Assembly: GCA_013400975.1 (NCBI GenBank)
Contig: WBMZ01002691.1
Coordinates: 48,197-112,196 of the forward strand
Source of the DNA: Atrichornis clamosus
Lineage: Eukaryota > Chordata > Aves > Passeriformes > Menuridae
Direction of reading: 5' to 3'
DNA length: 64,000 bases
A model generated the notes under the pieces. That model was not told the origin of the DNA. It did no database searches and was given only the letters and a program-made list of their open reading frames with translations. Positions 1-12,900 of the stretch are shown piece after piece. The stretch's first letter is position 1, and every line of letters starts with the position of its first letter. A program made the translations under genes and the position numbers.

Positions 1-1593
1 GCATGTGAGCCTCCGTGATGTTTAGGGAATTCACCATATAAATCCAGGCCCTTGGAATTCTGTTGGAGACCTGCATTCCTAAATCCAGGGGACCCTTAGT
101 TACACTTCAGTGAGCAACTTAACAGTAACACTTATCAGGATCATGGTAAACACCCCAAATTACATTTCTTAAAGGAGTTTAAAATTAAAATTTTGGAACA
201 AATATATTTCTTCTGTGCATCAGTGTAAGTAGTGTATGGCTAAGGCCACATTGCATTCAGTTTTGAGTAAAACATGCATCAAGATAATTACCCTTTCACA
301 GAGGCACATCCCCAGCTTTTTAATGTCCTTGTTTAATACTCTCTATTTTCCTGAGTAGAATGAATCAATGATCAAAATAATCATCTTTGTGACAAATAAA
401 TTTCTACAGTTGTGGAAACGAAACAGGTGTGACTGGCACGTATTCTTAGTTGGTCTTTTGTCATGGAACTGCAGTCTCATTTTTTATTTAAGGACCCTGT
501 CAGTAGTTATACATTGCAAGATAAGGTTAGAATTTGTGTGTCAAGGAAAAATAAAAAACTTTGTTATGTACCAAACCTGAACAATACTGTTGCACTCATT
601 CAGAAAGAAAGGTGCCAGGAGAAGCTCATGTGTGTTGATGAAATCAAGGAACATTAATTAGACACACATTATTTAATACTATATAGCAGCCTAACATGCC
701 ATAAAATTAAGGACATGACAAATCCAGGTTGATTGCACATCAGGAAAAAAAATGAGGAAGTTATGGTCCATAATTAACAAATACCTTCAGAGTGCAGCTT
801 TCTTAGGCCTTATAAATATCACCTGAATTACTGATGTAGCTTTGAAATCATTCCACTGGGGAAATTAATTAAATTTGATGAAAGACATATAGCAGATATA
901 GCTGGTTTTAGTATTTCTGGGTTCACTGTAACCTGCTGAGTTTCCAGCTGCTAGAGCTATATTTCTGATAGAGAATCCTTGCAGACAGAGCTGTGAGCTG
1001 AAGAAGAACAAAGCAGAAGCCATATAGATTTATAATCTTTCATTAAGTCCGCTCGAGCTGTTCCAATTTTGTGAATTTTTTTGCTACATAAAAAGAACAC
1101 TCTGTGTAGATTACCCTCAAATCCTCTCAGTGAGGACATTGATAAAGCTGAAAGTATGTGGTCTTCCTCCAAGGAAAAAAACCAGGATGTTGTTTCTTTT
1201 TCCAAGACTGGATTCAACTTTGTTTTTGCTGAGACAAGAAGGGAACTGTTACTTTTACAGAATGCGAGTTTCTGGCCACAGTAGCACCATGCTTTCAGGA
1301 TGGAATGGAACTGAGCTCCATTTTCTCTCTTCTCCACCATCCTCTTCTTTTCCTTACACGTGACTTACTTATTGTAAGACAGAGAGTAAGAAATGCAAAT
1401 TAAGGCATAAAAATTCAAACAACATTTAATTCTACTGAATAGTTTTGAAGAAATAAGTGACAAATGGTTGCTTTCTAGCATAAATAAAAACAGATGGTTA
1501 TAGGAGAGTAGAATAAAAGCATATTTGAGGTATGTGCTCTATATCTTGCTGGAGTTATAGAAAAATTGTGAATGACACAACTGAAGGGGAGAG

Positions 1594-1619
1594 ATCTGGG
1601 ATGAGAATCTGGGATGAGA
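1594..1619. repeat. Perfect two-copy 13-bp tandem duplication
   Basis: The 13-mer atctgggatgaga occurs twice head to tail (1594-1606 and 1607-1619) with no mismatch. The identity suggests a recent slippage duplication. No function is implied. Confidence 0.9.
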
Positions 1620-1774
1620 CTTCTGGTTCTGAGTCTGATCTTCAATCAGCTTGTTCTACCCTTAACTTTGATCATTAAGAGTTTAGATTCAAATCCAGAC
1701 ATCACAGCCTCAGACAATATTTTATTTATATAGACTATGACCGTGGGTCTCTGCACAGACCCTTTTAATGAACT

Positions 1775-1794
1775 TTATTATTATTATTATTATT
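1775..1794. repeat. (ATT)n trinucleotide microsatellite
   Basis: About six to seven uninterrupted ATT units are visible. The tract is short and probably weakly polymorphic. Confidence 0.9.
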
Positions 1795-2975
1795 GGTGTT
1801 ACTTTTAACAAGTTAGTAAGAACAGGACAAGATTTTCTCTAGTTTATAGAATTTTTGATCATCATTGGACAAATCCTTCAATATATCACATTGACTCTGT
1901 CATGACACCATTAAATGGAAAGATCACTAGTACTATTTGACTCTAGCATCTCCATCAAAAGGCAACTAAATATTCTTTTTAAAAAATTTCACCTTGATCA
2001 GATGGTATTAAATCCTTTGAAGTTCAGTGCAACACTGTCTTAAATCATTTTGTTCTTATCTCATATTTTCTAGAGTCCAGAGCACCATGTTAATGCACTG
2101 CCACATGAAGTGTTAAATTACACTAATGTCCTAATGTTTTTGAATAATTTATGTTCAGAAAATTTATAATATAATAGTGAGAAGTATGAGTGTATTCCAA
2201 ATACATTATATCTTCCCTTAAAAAAACCCCACTTATGGCAGGGTTCATAAATTGGCTGCTTAATTTGCATTTGCTTGAAGCACAGCCAAATATGTCATTA
2301 TTAAAAAGTAAAAACCAACATTTCTTTTTCATTTACTAAATGTATTTTAAACTGATTTGACCGGTGGCTTTTCAGAAGTGAGAGAATGAAAATACGTACA
2401 CGTTTTTCTGCTGTTTTTCAATGCCTGTCTGATACAAGATACAAAACTGTCTTGCAAAGTTTCTTTTACCTCTATTAGCTGAAGAGTGATCAAACTGGCA
2501 GACACATCTCTGAAAATTCAGTTAATGCCCAATAACTTATGGCTATTAAAAATCATCAATTGTGTGTAGAGTCCATTCTTAAAGTCTGACTAACAACTTT
2601 CCAAGAAGGGTTCCCTAAAATATTGTGTCTCATGATATACTAATTCATTAATTCTCTTCCACAATGTAACAAGTTGACTTCAAACTGTATAAATGCAACT
2701 TGTCTTTTGCTGTTGTGCATGACAAGATAGTTACATGGCCAAAATTCAAGGATCCAGGTGTGCTTTTGAATACAAGATATAGTTGCTTTCTTACCAGGAT
2801 CCTAAATCCCTGCTTGGCAGAACGCCAGTGACATCCTCACTTTTATGGATTACTGAACTCTGCTCTCCACAGAGGAAAGCTTGGGTATGGAGTTGGGTGA
2901 GACCATCGTGTGCTTATCTAACCTAGATTCTGCGAATGCTGACCTAATATGTACTTATATATACATATGTGAACC

Positions 2976-3022
2976 TGGAAGATTGTTTACATATCATACA
3001 ATAACATGGAAGATTGTTTACA
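2976..3022. repeat. 16-bp direct repeat at 31-bp offset
   Basis: The 16-mer tggaagattgtttaca is present at 2976-2991 and again at 3007-3022, both perfect. The intervening 15 bases are not obviously duplicated, so this is either a partly decayed 31-bp tandem duplication or a short gene-conversion trace. Confidence 0.85.
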
Positions 3023-5446
3023 CGCAAAGTAGACCTGCACTTAAAAAAGTCACAGGTAGGAAAACAAAAGTTACTTGTGAGACTAAAGTACATTTTGATG
3101 GTGCAACACCTAAGTTTCTAATAACTCCAAAACATTAATCTTTAATGGCTGTGTGCTTGTATTAACTTTTCTCAGCAAACCACTACAGAAAATGGTGTTA
3201 GATTGGGCACTTTAATGGCAGTTTCAACAGATGCTGCAACAAAGCAGCTGAGATACAGAATGAAAAGACATTCACTTGTAAGACCTTCTTTCAGATCGGA
3301 TTTAATTCCCAAGGAAAAGGCTCCTGGGGCATGTTATATGGCTGTTTTCCGTGACTGCAGTATGAAGGACGACATAATTGTCACTCTTTTCTAAGCAATA
3401 AAGCCTTGATTCAATGCTATGTCAGTCAATGTGAATTTTGCCATTGATTTCAGTATTGCATAACCAAAATTTTGTAATCAGTAAAACAAAAAAATGCTTG
3501 GAGGAGAAGCTCAGAGGCATAAAATGCCAGTAAAAACCTGCTTGCTTGATGGACTTTTAACAGAGGTTAGCTGGCAATTTTTCACAGGACATTTATCTCT
3601 TCTGGTCTCAGATGCATGTCCGAAATTCTGCAGACAGCCATGGATTATAGTGCATATCACTTACACATAACCTGACTATGCACAGAATAACTTTTTTTCT
3701 CATAAATAAATGCAAGTTATATGCATGAGTTTTTTCTCCCCTCTGCCCATATGTCTGCATTTCTGTTTATATACCTAAAATTCCTGTAGCAAATAAAATT
3801 TTTTCTAGTATTTTACATGCTTCATGATGCCTATTTGAACTAACAGGATCTGTGGACAATAACTGACCAGTTAGTAAAATATAGATAATTCTGTAGCAGA
3901 TCTCATTTGTTAGAATATGTGCAGTACATTTAGTGGAAGTAGGTTTTAAATTTAAATGTAAACGTGCTCTCCAACATCATTAATAGTACTTTTGATATAG
4001 CACTTCTACATATTTTAAAACTGAATTATGATAAGCAGTCTGAGGTAATGTAAAAATGTGTACATATATATTCAGGCAAAGGTAAAAAAAAGATGTAAAT
4101 GTACATGCAAATGTATTTTTAGGAAGAGGTAGAATGAAATCAGATTTCACAGTGACTACACAAACATTTGCAGTAGCGAAATTCAAGCGACATTTATGGG
4201 CAGGTCCATTCAATAGACCCTGCATTTCATGAGACTTCTAATTTTTCTTAAGTATCCAGGTCAAAGCATATCCAAATGAGAAGGAAATATAAAAGATTTT
4301 TTGTTTACTCTCAAAATAATCCTAACATTTCTGCAGCAATATCAATTTGGAGAAAAAGAGTTTGCAAATAATCACAGAAGGGATTATTCCCATATATAAG
4401 ATATACTACATAAAAATACATATATCAATATTCATACCTCTAGAGGCTAGAAATAATTAATTGTCCAGTTGTTTTTTTTTCTAATAAATATAAGCAAAAT
4501 ATGTGTGAATAGCAGGAAAATATTTTCTTTTTGACAGAAATGAAAAAGGACCCTAAAAGGCTCATTTTGAGCATGAGTGTTAACAGCAGCTTGTGTGGGA
4601 TAGTCAAGATTTACTAAAAATTCACTGAAAACATCTATAACATATACAATAATTTCTGCAAAGATGCCCAGAAACATTTTAATCTCAGATTGTATAAAAA
4701 ATTTGAAATCACTGCATGATTGCACTCAAACTGTTAGAGAAGGCACCGGTAGATGTGTGTTACCTACTTATTGCCTGCCTCTGGCTACTCACTAATGAAC
4801 CTACTTGAAGCAAGGTTTTATTTCCTGCTTGTGGAAAACGTATTGGCTGATCACTGCCAAGTGCAATGTAGCATGTGTGGTACATCACAGACTACTTATA
4901 TATATGAAAATATACATTACTGGGACTGTGTAGAAGCTGCTTCCTGAAAAGCTGATCACTGAGTACCAAGGATATAAAGATAATGGCAAAAAGTTTGACA
5001 GATTTTATGCTTTCGTGAAACTGATTTCTAGACAGTCATATCTTAATGATTGAAAATTATTTTAATTTTAGAAAGCACTGGAGTTAAGAAAAGTGTCCTA
5101 AAACTAGATCCTTACCAACATAAGTTCATCTGTATAAGGCTTTATCCTGATCAATTATCTTAAATGGAAAATATGAAGTTATACCCAATGGAAAGGCAAA
5201 TAAAATCAAAACTTAGAGTATCTGAAATGCAATCATAACATATATTTCTGTTTCTCAGGACAGACATCCTATTTCATAACTGACCAGTACAAAATCACCG
5301 AGATTTTATTTGGATTTTAGTTCAGTCACTGAGGTCACGGAGGAAGGTGCCTTCCTTACCCTAGCACTCTCTACCCAAATTTTTTTTTGTTTTTTGAATG
5401 ATAGCCTACATGTTTAAAAAGAACATCATCCTTTCAAGAAAGATAA

Positions 5447-5577
5447 TTCAAGGCCAGGTTGGATGGGGCTTTGAGCAACCTCGTCTAGTGAAAGGTGTCC
5501 CAGCCCATGGCAAGGGGGGGTTGAAACTAGATGATCTCTAAGGCCCCTTCCAACCCAAACCATTTTATGATTATGAA
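5447..5577 (+). mobile_element. CR1 LINE 3' end, 5'-truncated
   Basis: The segment reads like the 3' end of an avian CR1 retrotransposon in sense orientation. It opens with the stretch around gccaggttggatggggcttt and continues through the 'agcaacctcgtctagtg' and 'aggtgtcccagcccatgg' blocks and a short G run. It ends with 'ctagatgatctctaaggccc', 'ccttccaacccaaacc' and a decayed ATTCTATGA-type tail (cattttatgattatga). CR1 copies in birds are nearly always 5'-truncated, and this one keeps only about 130 bp of untranslated 3' region, so it has no coding capacity. Several substitutions relative to the pattern I remember suggest a moderately old insertion. The subfamily cannot be given without alignment. 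Confidence 0.93.
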
Positions 5578-8500
5578 AATTGAAAGATTATTTTCACGAT
5601 AATAAAGCAGACTGTTGATTTTTTAGCCTCTCAGGTATTAGTTTTCAGCTCTGTGCTGATAGCATGTGTTGCCCTGCAGTAACACAATAAAAATATCGCA
5701 AAATTAAAGTGTTGTAAATAGCTGTACTAAACCTTCAGTGAGTCCTAAGTAAATAATATCTGAATGCAAGAAGTCAAACAAGGCTAGAATGTCACTCCTA
5801 AACCCAGATTTATGACAGACCTGGAGGTAAGCCAAAATCAGCAATAGAATTCTTTGGAAACTATTAATAAGACAGATACCAGCAATGTGGAAAACAATGG
5901 GTGTTTTATTCAAAGAATTACATTTGGATCATTTTCTAAGGCAGTTTCTAAATCATCAGGGTCAAAAAGTGGCTTATAAGACAATATATATTCCTTATTT
6001 CTTTATTTATTTATTGTGAAAAGTAGCCCTAGGAAAACTTTATTTTGGGGAAAAAAGAAAATCAGTTTCTAGAGATCATTGCAGTCTTCTGCAAAGGACA
6101 ATGTGGAGAGATGTTACCTTAGTTACAAACAGAGGCAGAAAAATCTATAACCATAATCTGCAACACAAACTGACAATGCAGCCTATTTTTCAGAATGTTT
6201 AGCAAATTAATAATTGAAAAAATAAAAAAGAAGAGGTGAGGTGGAATAGAGGAAAACAGAAATGTAATCTGTTAAGCCAAAAAATATGAACTTTTCAAAT
6301 GCAAAAATATGACTGTGAATGCTTCATAGATAGGTGCTAGAGGCTACTATGTGATCTTATGTGCTCACAGGCTTCATTTTAATATCATTTTAATATATCT
6401 GAGATCTCTGTTCCTTTTGGGAAGTGCATGGAAGAAGGAGGGGGAATGTTTCCAGAAATGTTTCTGGATTTTACTACAGAATCTCCAAGATATAACTGCT
6501 AAAACAAAGTTGGACTTTATGAAACTTTTGTGTCTTGGCTGATACTTTACAACCAGTAATTATCCCTTTAATAGTTTTTCAGATTTTGGATAGTATTTTG
6601 AGGTACTTGAAAGGTCTTTATTAAAATTTTATTATTTATTTTCCTTCTGAAGGTGTCACCATACAGATACTGTGCTTGATTTTATGACTAGTTAAAGCTG
6701 GAAGTACATCACGGAAACATGAAGTCCTCTGCTTTTTTCATTTTTTGTATTTAACTTGTATTAAAAACTTTCAGTGATTTATTGAAAAAAGGTTGAGCCT
6801 ATCAAAAAGCCCGGGATTTCACCTTGTTAGTAGTTTTAAGTATGAAAAGAGGCAGAGACACGGGTTTTTTCTGACCTTAAGACCTCTACTGGATGTCAAA
6901 TGGAGGTTTTCTTTCCTGTGCTGTTCCTATAGAGAAAGTACATTAAAGGCAACAGAAAAAAAAATAAAACCAAAACAGGTCAGCTATGAAAACAAGCATA
7001 GATTTGTGCTTGAAATCAGGACTTGTACTGCTTACATATGTAGTCATGCAAATCTTTGTGTTAGAATTTATATGAGAATAAGCAACAGCAGTTATTCCCT
7101 TAGGAGACAGATTCTCTGTGTTCTGCACCTCTCTAGGATTTTTCTCCTTTTTCTGAGTAGACAGGTAGGTGGCAATGCTACAGCAGTGTACAGGGTTCTT
7201 AGTAGAGGAAGGCTGGAGCTCCTACAAGATTTCCAGAGTTTTATAGGTTTTAGATATTTTGTGACAACAATACTTTTTTCAACTTGCATACAAACTCTAA
7301 CATTTGAGTAGGTACTTTGCAATCAGGTTGATAGTACTTCTTTAAAAGAGAGTTTAAAAACTAGATGAGCAATCTGGATTCAAAAACTAAGTGATGGAGA
7401 GGAGAAATTGCAAATTCCTTTAGTAATTTATGATTGGTTACACTCAGAAAATGTATGTCTTAAATCAACCTGCAATAATCTAAATTTAGGTTCTAACAAC
7501 TGCACTTCTGTTTACTCAATTTAACAGACAGAATTGTCTTTAAATATAGATTACTTTAGACTGTCATTTTCTTCAACCTATTGATTCTTATTTTAATAGA
7601 ATTAACTTTAAAAACTTTTTGTTTGTTTTCTCATATGTCTGGTCATTATTAGAGTGCAGTCATAGGAATTTTAAATTTTTATTCCTTAAGACTAACCAAC
7701 ATACAGTAAATGCTGTTTCACTAATGAGAAATTGTCTTATTGATGAACATAGTAGCATTTGGTTCCAGCCTGTGCAGGCTGGAATTCTGTGTGTGCATGA
7801 AACCCAGTAGTACATTTATATTTCTGATTCATTCTTAGCTTTCAATGACCTTTCAAACACAAACTTTCAGTGGTGTGGTTCATTCATTTGCTAATTCTCC
7901 TAATGCACTTCAAATCACATAATCCAAATTACATTATTTGCATATGTTCATTTTTCTAATAATTGTCTTTTTATGATGCTTAATAATAGCAGATACATTT
8001 TTATGCCCTTAGCTTTCCAATTTGTCTCTTTGTTGAATTGTTGTATATTGTCCACTATTCTACTAACTTATGTAAAAGAAAGAAACCCCTCCAAACATTT
8101 CAACCATAATCTTTTTATGAAGTCAAAGCTATTATTTTTTGCCGCCCTAGATTTCTCTTCCATAAAACTGAGTGAATAGCTGAATTTCTATGTTATGTTC
8201 TTCACTTGCATTTCAGGTGTTCTGCTTCTACAATTTTTTTAAAGTCACTTCTGAATCTGTACCTGCCCTGTTTATTCCTTTCTCTACCCTTTTCAAGACA
8301 GATTGTAAGCTTTTGATTTGCCAAGGTTTTCTCTGCACTTTCAGTATTTCCTCTACAGAGGCTAAAATTCTATCTTATTCCTGAGGCAGATTCCTGCCAA
8401 GCAGTTGGAAGCATCATGTAAGTTGTGCATGTCGAGTTCAGTCAGACTATTAATCTCTCAAAAGATGTATTTTGAAACAGTTCTTTTTCAATATTTTTGA

Positions 8501-9900
8501 TTTATTTGTACTGTTTAGAAGCAGAAAAAAACCCATGTCTACTTTAGAAGTCTATATGAATACTTGAAAAAGTGTCAAAGAGAAAATTCTGGCTCATTTA
8601 CACTGCGTGCTTCACCGAGAGACATATGTCTTCAATTTTACTGCAAAGTAACATGGGAATAATGAACATGAATAATTTCAAATAAGACAACCTTCTCAGC
8701 TCACAATGAATTCCCTTCAAAGCTAAGAGAAGAATGATTCTAACCCTGAAGCCTCTGACTTATTGAGTAGCAGTTATATTTTTTATTTGTATAAAGATTT
8801 TATCCATGTGATGTGAATATTCAATGATATTTGTATTCCTGCAGATCATGTGTTTCTTCTTGCTCAGCCTTATTACTGATACACTTAATTGTGCTGAACT
8901 CTACTTCCTCAAAAGGTATGCAGCAACAAGAATATCCTAGGGCTATTCCAGGATAGCTTTATGTGAAGAAAGCTGTCTCTGTATCATACTGAAGAGATAT
9001 TCCCTCGTTGTCTGGGTCTCTGATGTTTTAAGGAAAGAGGCAGAGTTTTCTTATATGTATCTGGGTCAGTAACTACATTTGTTTTCCCCAATGAGATTTG
9101 GTTTTCCAGTCACTTTACTTCCTTGCTCACACTATATTAAAGGCTGCCGTTTCCTTTGAGCAGCAACAGCCTCAGTATTGAGGCCTCTTTATTGCCCTAA
9201 GAGGCAAAAAGAAGATGGAAGTAATCATGGGCTGATCAAACTGCAATATAACATGACTCAACAGATGCCAACTCAGTTTTTTAAGCCTGAAACTTATTAT
9301 TCTGTCTCTAAGGGGGGACAAAGAAGATAAGAACAGTAAATCCATGATAAAAAGATGGCAAGCGGGACCTTATCAATGAAAGAAAATACAGCAGGCGATG
9401 CAATAGATCAAAGAATTCAGATAGGACAAAATACTCTTTCACACTGGAATTTCACAGAATTTCTCATCAGATTTTATCAGTATACACGAAATTCCTTCTT
9501 CAGCAAGTCAAGGATTCTTTAAAAACATACATCAGGTAGCACCTATGAACAGTACATGGTAGTCAAGTCATGGCAAAAGTCATTAATGCATTTGGAGCAA
9601 TTTCAGGGGCATTTGATATTGTCAGGATTCTTTATATTGTCATGGACAAGTTTGGGAAGTCACCTTGGAAAGTTCACACCTTGGAAAGGGACGGTATCTG
9701 TAGCTGCACTTACGATAGCTGTTGACTTTATCAATGGTTCTCAATATTCAGAAAAAACTGGTCTTTGTCTCAGCTGCCATTGTGCTCTGATTGTCATTGC
9801 TGATGTGCATGAAAGATCCCATGATACAATGACAACTAGAAGCTGAAGAAAGTGAAAGATAGGTCCTACTTTTTTCCCTTAATTTTTCAATCCTTGCCTT
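5578..9900. other. Non-coding AT-rich unique DNA with the window's longest chance ORF
   Basis: The longest open frame of the window lies here (6793-7311, plus strand, 172 codons). It opens at a TTG and its first ATG is only at codon 94 (7072). No domain, signal peptide or repeat structure is recognisable. A minus-strand frame of 61 codons (6943-7128) and one of 76 codons (7092-7322) lie across it. In 64 kb of DNA with this base composition one frame of this length is expected by chance, so I do not call a gene. A small perfect hairpin lies at 7763-7784. Otherwise I see nothing but unique sequence. Confidence 0.65.
7763..7784. repeat. Perfect 9-bp inverted repeat with 4-nt loop
   Basis: The arms ttccagcct (7763-7771) and aggctggaa (7776-7784) are exact reverse complements around the loop gtgc. 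The arms are GC-richer than the surroundings. In RNA this would fold as a short stable hairpin, but it is too short for a miRNA precursor on its own and has no T tract of the bacterial terminator kind. A palindromic protein-binding site is equally possible. Confidence 0.85.
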
Positions 9901-12900
9901 AGCTTTCCAATCCCCAGTTCAGGTGTGTAGCAGAAAAATCCCACACCAGCATTTGCACTCCTGGCAGCACTCTGCCATCTCCTCCTGGGTGCTGCTGCAC
10001 ACCTTCCCCAAAACACTTCTGCCTGCCATGCTAGCCACTGCTCTCTTTTTCTCCTCTTGCATTTCTCCTGAGACAGATTTACAGTGTTAGACTGAAGAAA
10101 TATAAAGGATCATCTTTTCATACACAGCCCTCCACAAGGTGGTGGTGATTTAACTTCCCAAGCTACACAAACCACAAATAAATAAAAATAATGGGAATTT
10201 CTTAAAGTTGCTATATAGATAAGTTTTTTCCAATGTTATTTTCTTCAAGGATAGTAGCCTACCATGATTCCTACCAGTGAAGTCTACTAGAAAGACCCTA
10301 GTGAAAAATGGAATGTGTGCTGCTTGCTTCATGAGAGAAAACTTGGAGGCATGGCATCTGCAGAAGGTGTGAATGTGGATGGCTGACTCTCCATGCAGAG
10401 GATCATCATGTGCCCTTCAGCCTACAGCAATGCTTTTTCTGACCATCCTTCTCAGCAGCCCAAAACCTGGACAGTCTAAGATTCCAACCTTTTTTTTTTC
10501 AGAAAAGTTCCACCTCCATACATTTACCAGTTTTTAGTGTTTAAAAGATTGTCCTTGTTATGATGGTTTCCCCTCACTCAGTCATTACATACATGCAATG
10601 AGATGAGAAACCAGTCTATCAACTAGATAACATCTTAAATCAAGCATCCTGGAGTATCAAGCATTCTATAATCTGGCTGTGCAGAGAAATGTATGCGTGG
10701 AGACTGTGTATGTGTCTGTAGGTAGGTACACACAGTCATACAGAAATAGCCTAAATCCGAATTTTGTTTTTTTAGTGATGCAAGTTTTACAATTTGCTGT
10801 GAGAGTTAATTTTAATTCTCATAAGTTACAACATTCATGGAATAAATAAAATATGCTAAGTACTTAATATGAGTGCCACTTTGACTAGAATATAAAACAA
10901 AGTTACAATGAAAGCAAAACTTTAAGATTAGCTTTGAACTTAGATTTATGTATGACATTGTAGCTGAAAAAATGTATAGGGAACATTCACCCCATTCTTA
11001 CAAACAGGTGAGCAGACCAATCTTTTGGCATCTATTCTTCTAGCAACAATTTTGTACCTGGGACAAACTCTGTATTTTCTATTAGGAAATTAGTCATCAT
11101 ATCTATACTTTTTCTATCCTCCTCTCTAATCAGATGTGCTTTTCAATTAAGTACAGAATTCATTCATACCTTTTTAAAAACATTAAAAATAGTAGGCTAG
11201 GAAAGCAATCGTTATAATACTCTGAAGAGTGCATGAAATCCAGAAGCAGAATTTCAATGAATAAGTAAAATCCACAAAGTTCATGTTCATTTTATGTCAC
11301 AAGTTCAAGTGTGGTAGTGAGAGGTAGTGAGGAGACATAAATCCCAAGGTTTACACCTTGGAAATTACATATTAAATATCTTTTCTTATTACTTATGAAG
11401 GGCCATCAGAAATGCACAGAAAACGTAGTACCTGCCTACTGTTTAATGCAGATGCTACCACAATCCCTTCTATTTCAGAATAACAATTGCCTAGATGAAA
11501 TCTATCCTTCAAAAAACCTTTGAATGATATAAACAGGAGCAATATCAAAATTACTCAAATTTTTTTGTTTGTTAAGGTTTTTGCAGTTGTTAATTAGCTA
11601 AGAGGTATTAATGAAACATCCATGTATAAAGTATTGGTACCTATATATGTATAACATATATGCCCATGTATATAATTTATATAATATATGTGTAATATTG
11701 AGATATTTTATAGATTTGGATCTTAAAACTAGAGAGAGTTTTAAAACCAGAAAATATTGCAACAGCCACCCTCATAATTACAATGTGGATTCTGATCATG
11801 TTTCATCTTTTTTTGCCTCTAGACAAATCACAGATTTTCCTTGAGGTCAGCAGGGGTGAAAGGCAGGTTATCTTCATAAAAGCATTCTTAGAAGCATCTT
11901 GTGTCATTTTCATAAATGACTGTATCCTTGCAACAAAAAACCTAACAACTCAGCTACCCAGGCACAAATTTTTTTATTGTACACCATAACCAGGCTTGGA
12001 CAGGAGAGATTGCAAGAATGCAGCTGGCTATAGAAGGAGCTCCTGGTTTACATAATAATGGTGACAGTAATTAATATGTTAAAAAGAGCTAGATTAATTA
12101 GAATTTGCCTGTATATAAATAATTTCCTTTCATTGCTGCTATGAGAACAAAATTTATTATAATTTCTTTTATTGAATATGAAGCAAATGATTGATTTCTA
12201 TTGCAGAAATTTAGCAGAAATCTATCCTGCCAAAGTTTCTATATTCAACACATCAATTTCTTTTGAGAAAGACAAACTGAAGGAGATCTATGCAGATTAA
12301 CAAGGACCTAAAACTAAGGTCAGTGATACAGCTGTATGAATCCCTCTGAACAGCAGCAATCCTCCTGACCAAATGAAGTCCAAACTTATCTGCTTTTGAA
12401 TTGATATTCCTCCCCTCCTGCTCTCTCCCTGAAAACACACTGTGTGTATATGGCAGTTCTCTTAGAGGAACGTCTTTTTTTCTCAGCTTCTGACATGCTC
12501 TCCATTTATAACTTTGTCTTTTCCTGGATTGTCTTAGAGCAACAAATACTTCATGATGTGACCCATAGCACATTTTCATTTGCCTCAGCCACCCTTTCCA
12601 TAACCTTCCAGAAGAGAAAATATTGACAGTAGAATTCCCCCAGCTGATGCCATAGCAATTTAAAAAGTCAGACCTTCCTTGACTGGAAAGTCATGCATTT
12701 AGAAGCCAGTGAATTTTCAGGGCTGGAGTGTTTTAAATACACAGCAGAGACACATGCAAGCTTGTCTTCTTCACTAGCAAGCTAGTTAATTCTCAAAGTT
12801 TTAATGTAGGAAAATAAAATAACTGCCCTTAAAGTTCTGTGATCACTGGCTTCCTAATGCAAACCACATAAAGAGTCTGTCAAGTGATAGCATGTCAACC

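Larger units (their letters stand above)
1..5446. other. Non-coding AT-rich unique DNA
   Basis: I see no supportable gene here. The longest open frame is 127 codons on the minus strand (957-1340). It overlaps two plus-strand frames of similar quality (1081-1284 and 1130-1363), none with a recognisable domain, so chance frames are the best reading. The stretch holds a 13-bp tandem duplication near 1.6 kb, an (ATT)n run near 1.78 kb and a 16-bp direct repeat near 3.0 kb. The rest is unique AT-rich sequence. It could be intergenic or intronic; the sequence alone does not decide. Confidence 0.7.

Noticed and set aside
1393..1400. Octamer ATGCAAAT, also at 4105, 7046 and (reverse) 2263
   Set aside because: About four matches are expected by chance in 64 kb on both strands, and they do not cluster.
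6793..7311. Longest open reading frame (172 codons, plus strand)
   Set aside because: It opens at TTG with the first ATG at codon 94, has no recognisable domain and overlaps antisense frames. One frame of this length is expected by chance in 64 kb at this base composition.
9556..9846. 96-codon plus-strand frame with hydrophobic stretches
   Set aside because: No known family is recognised, no splice or promoter context is visible, and the length is within chance expectation.
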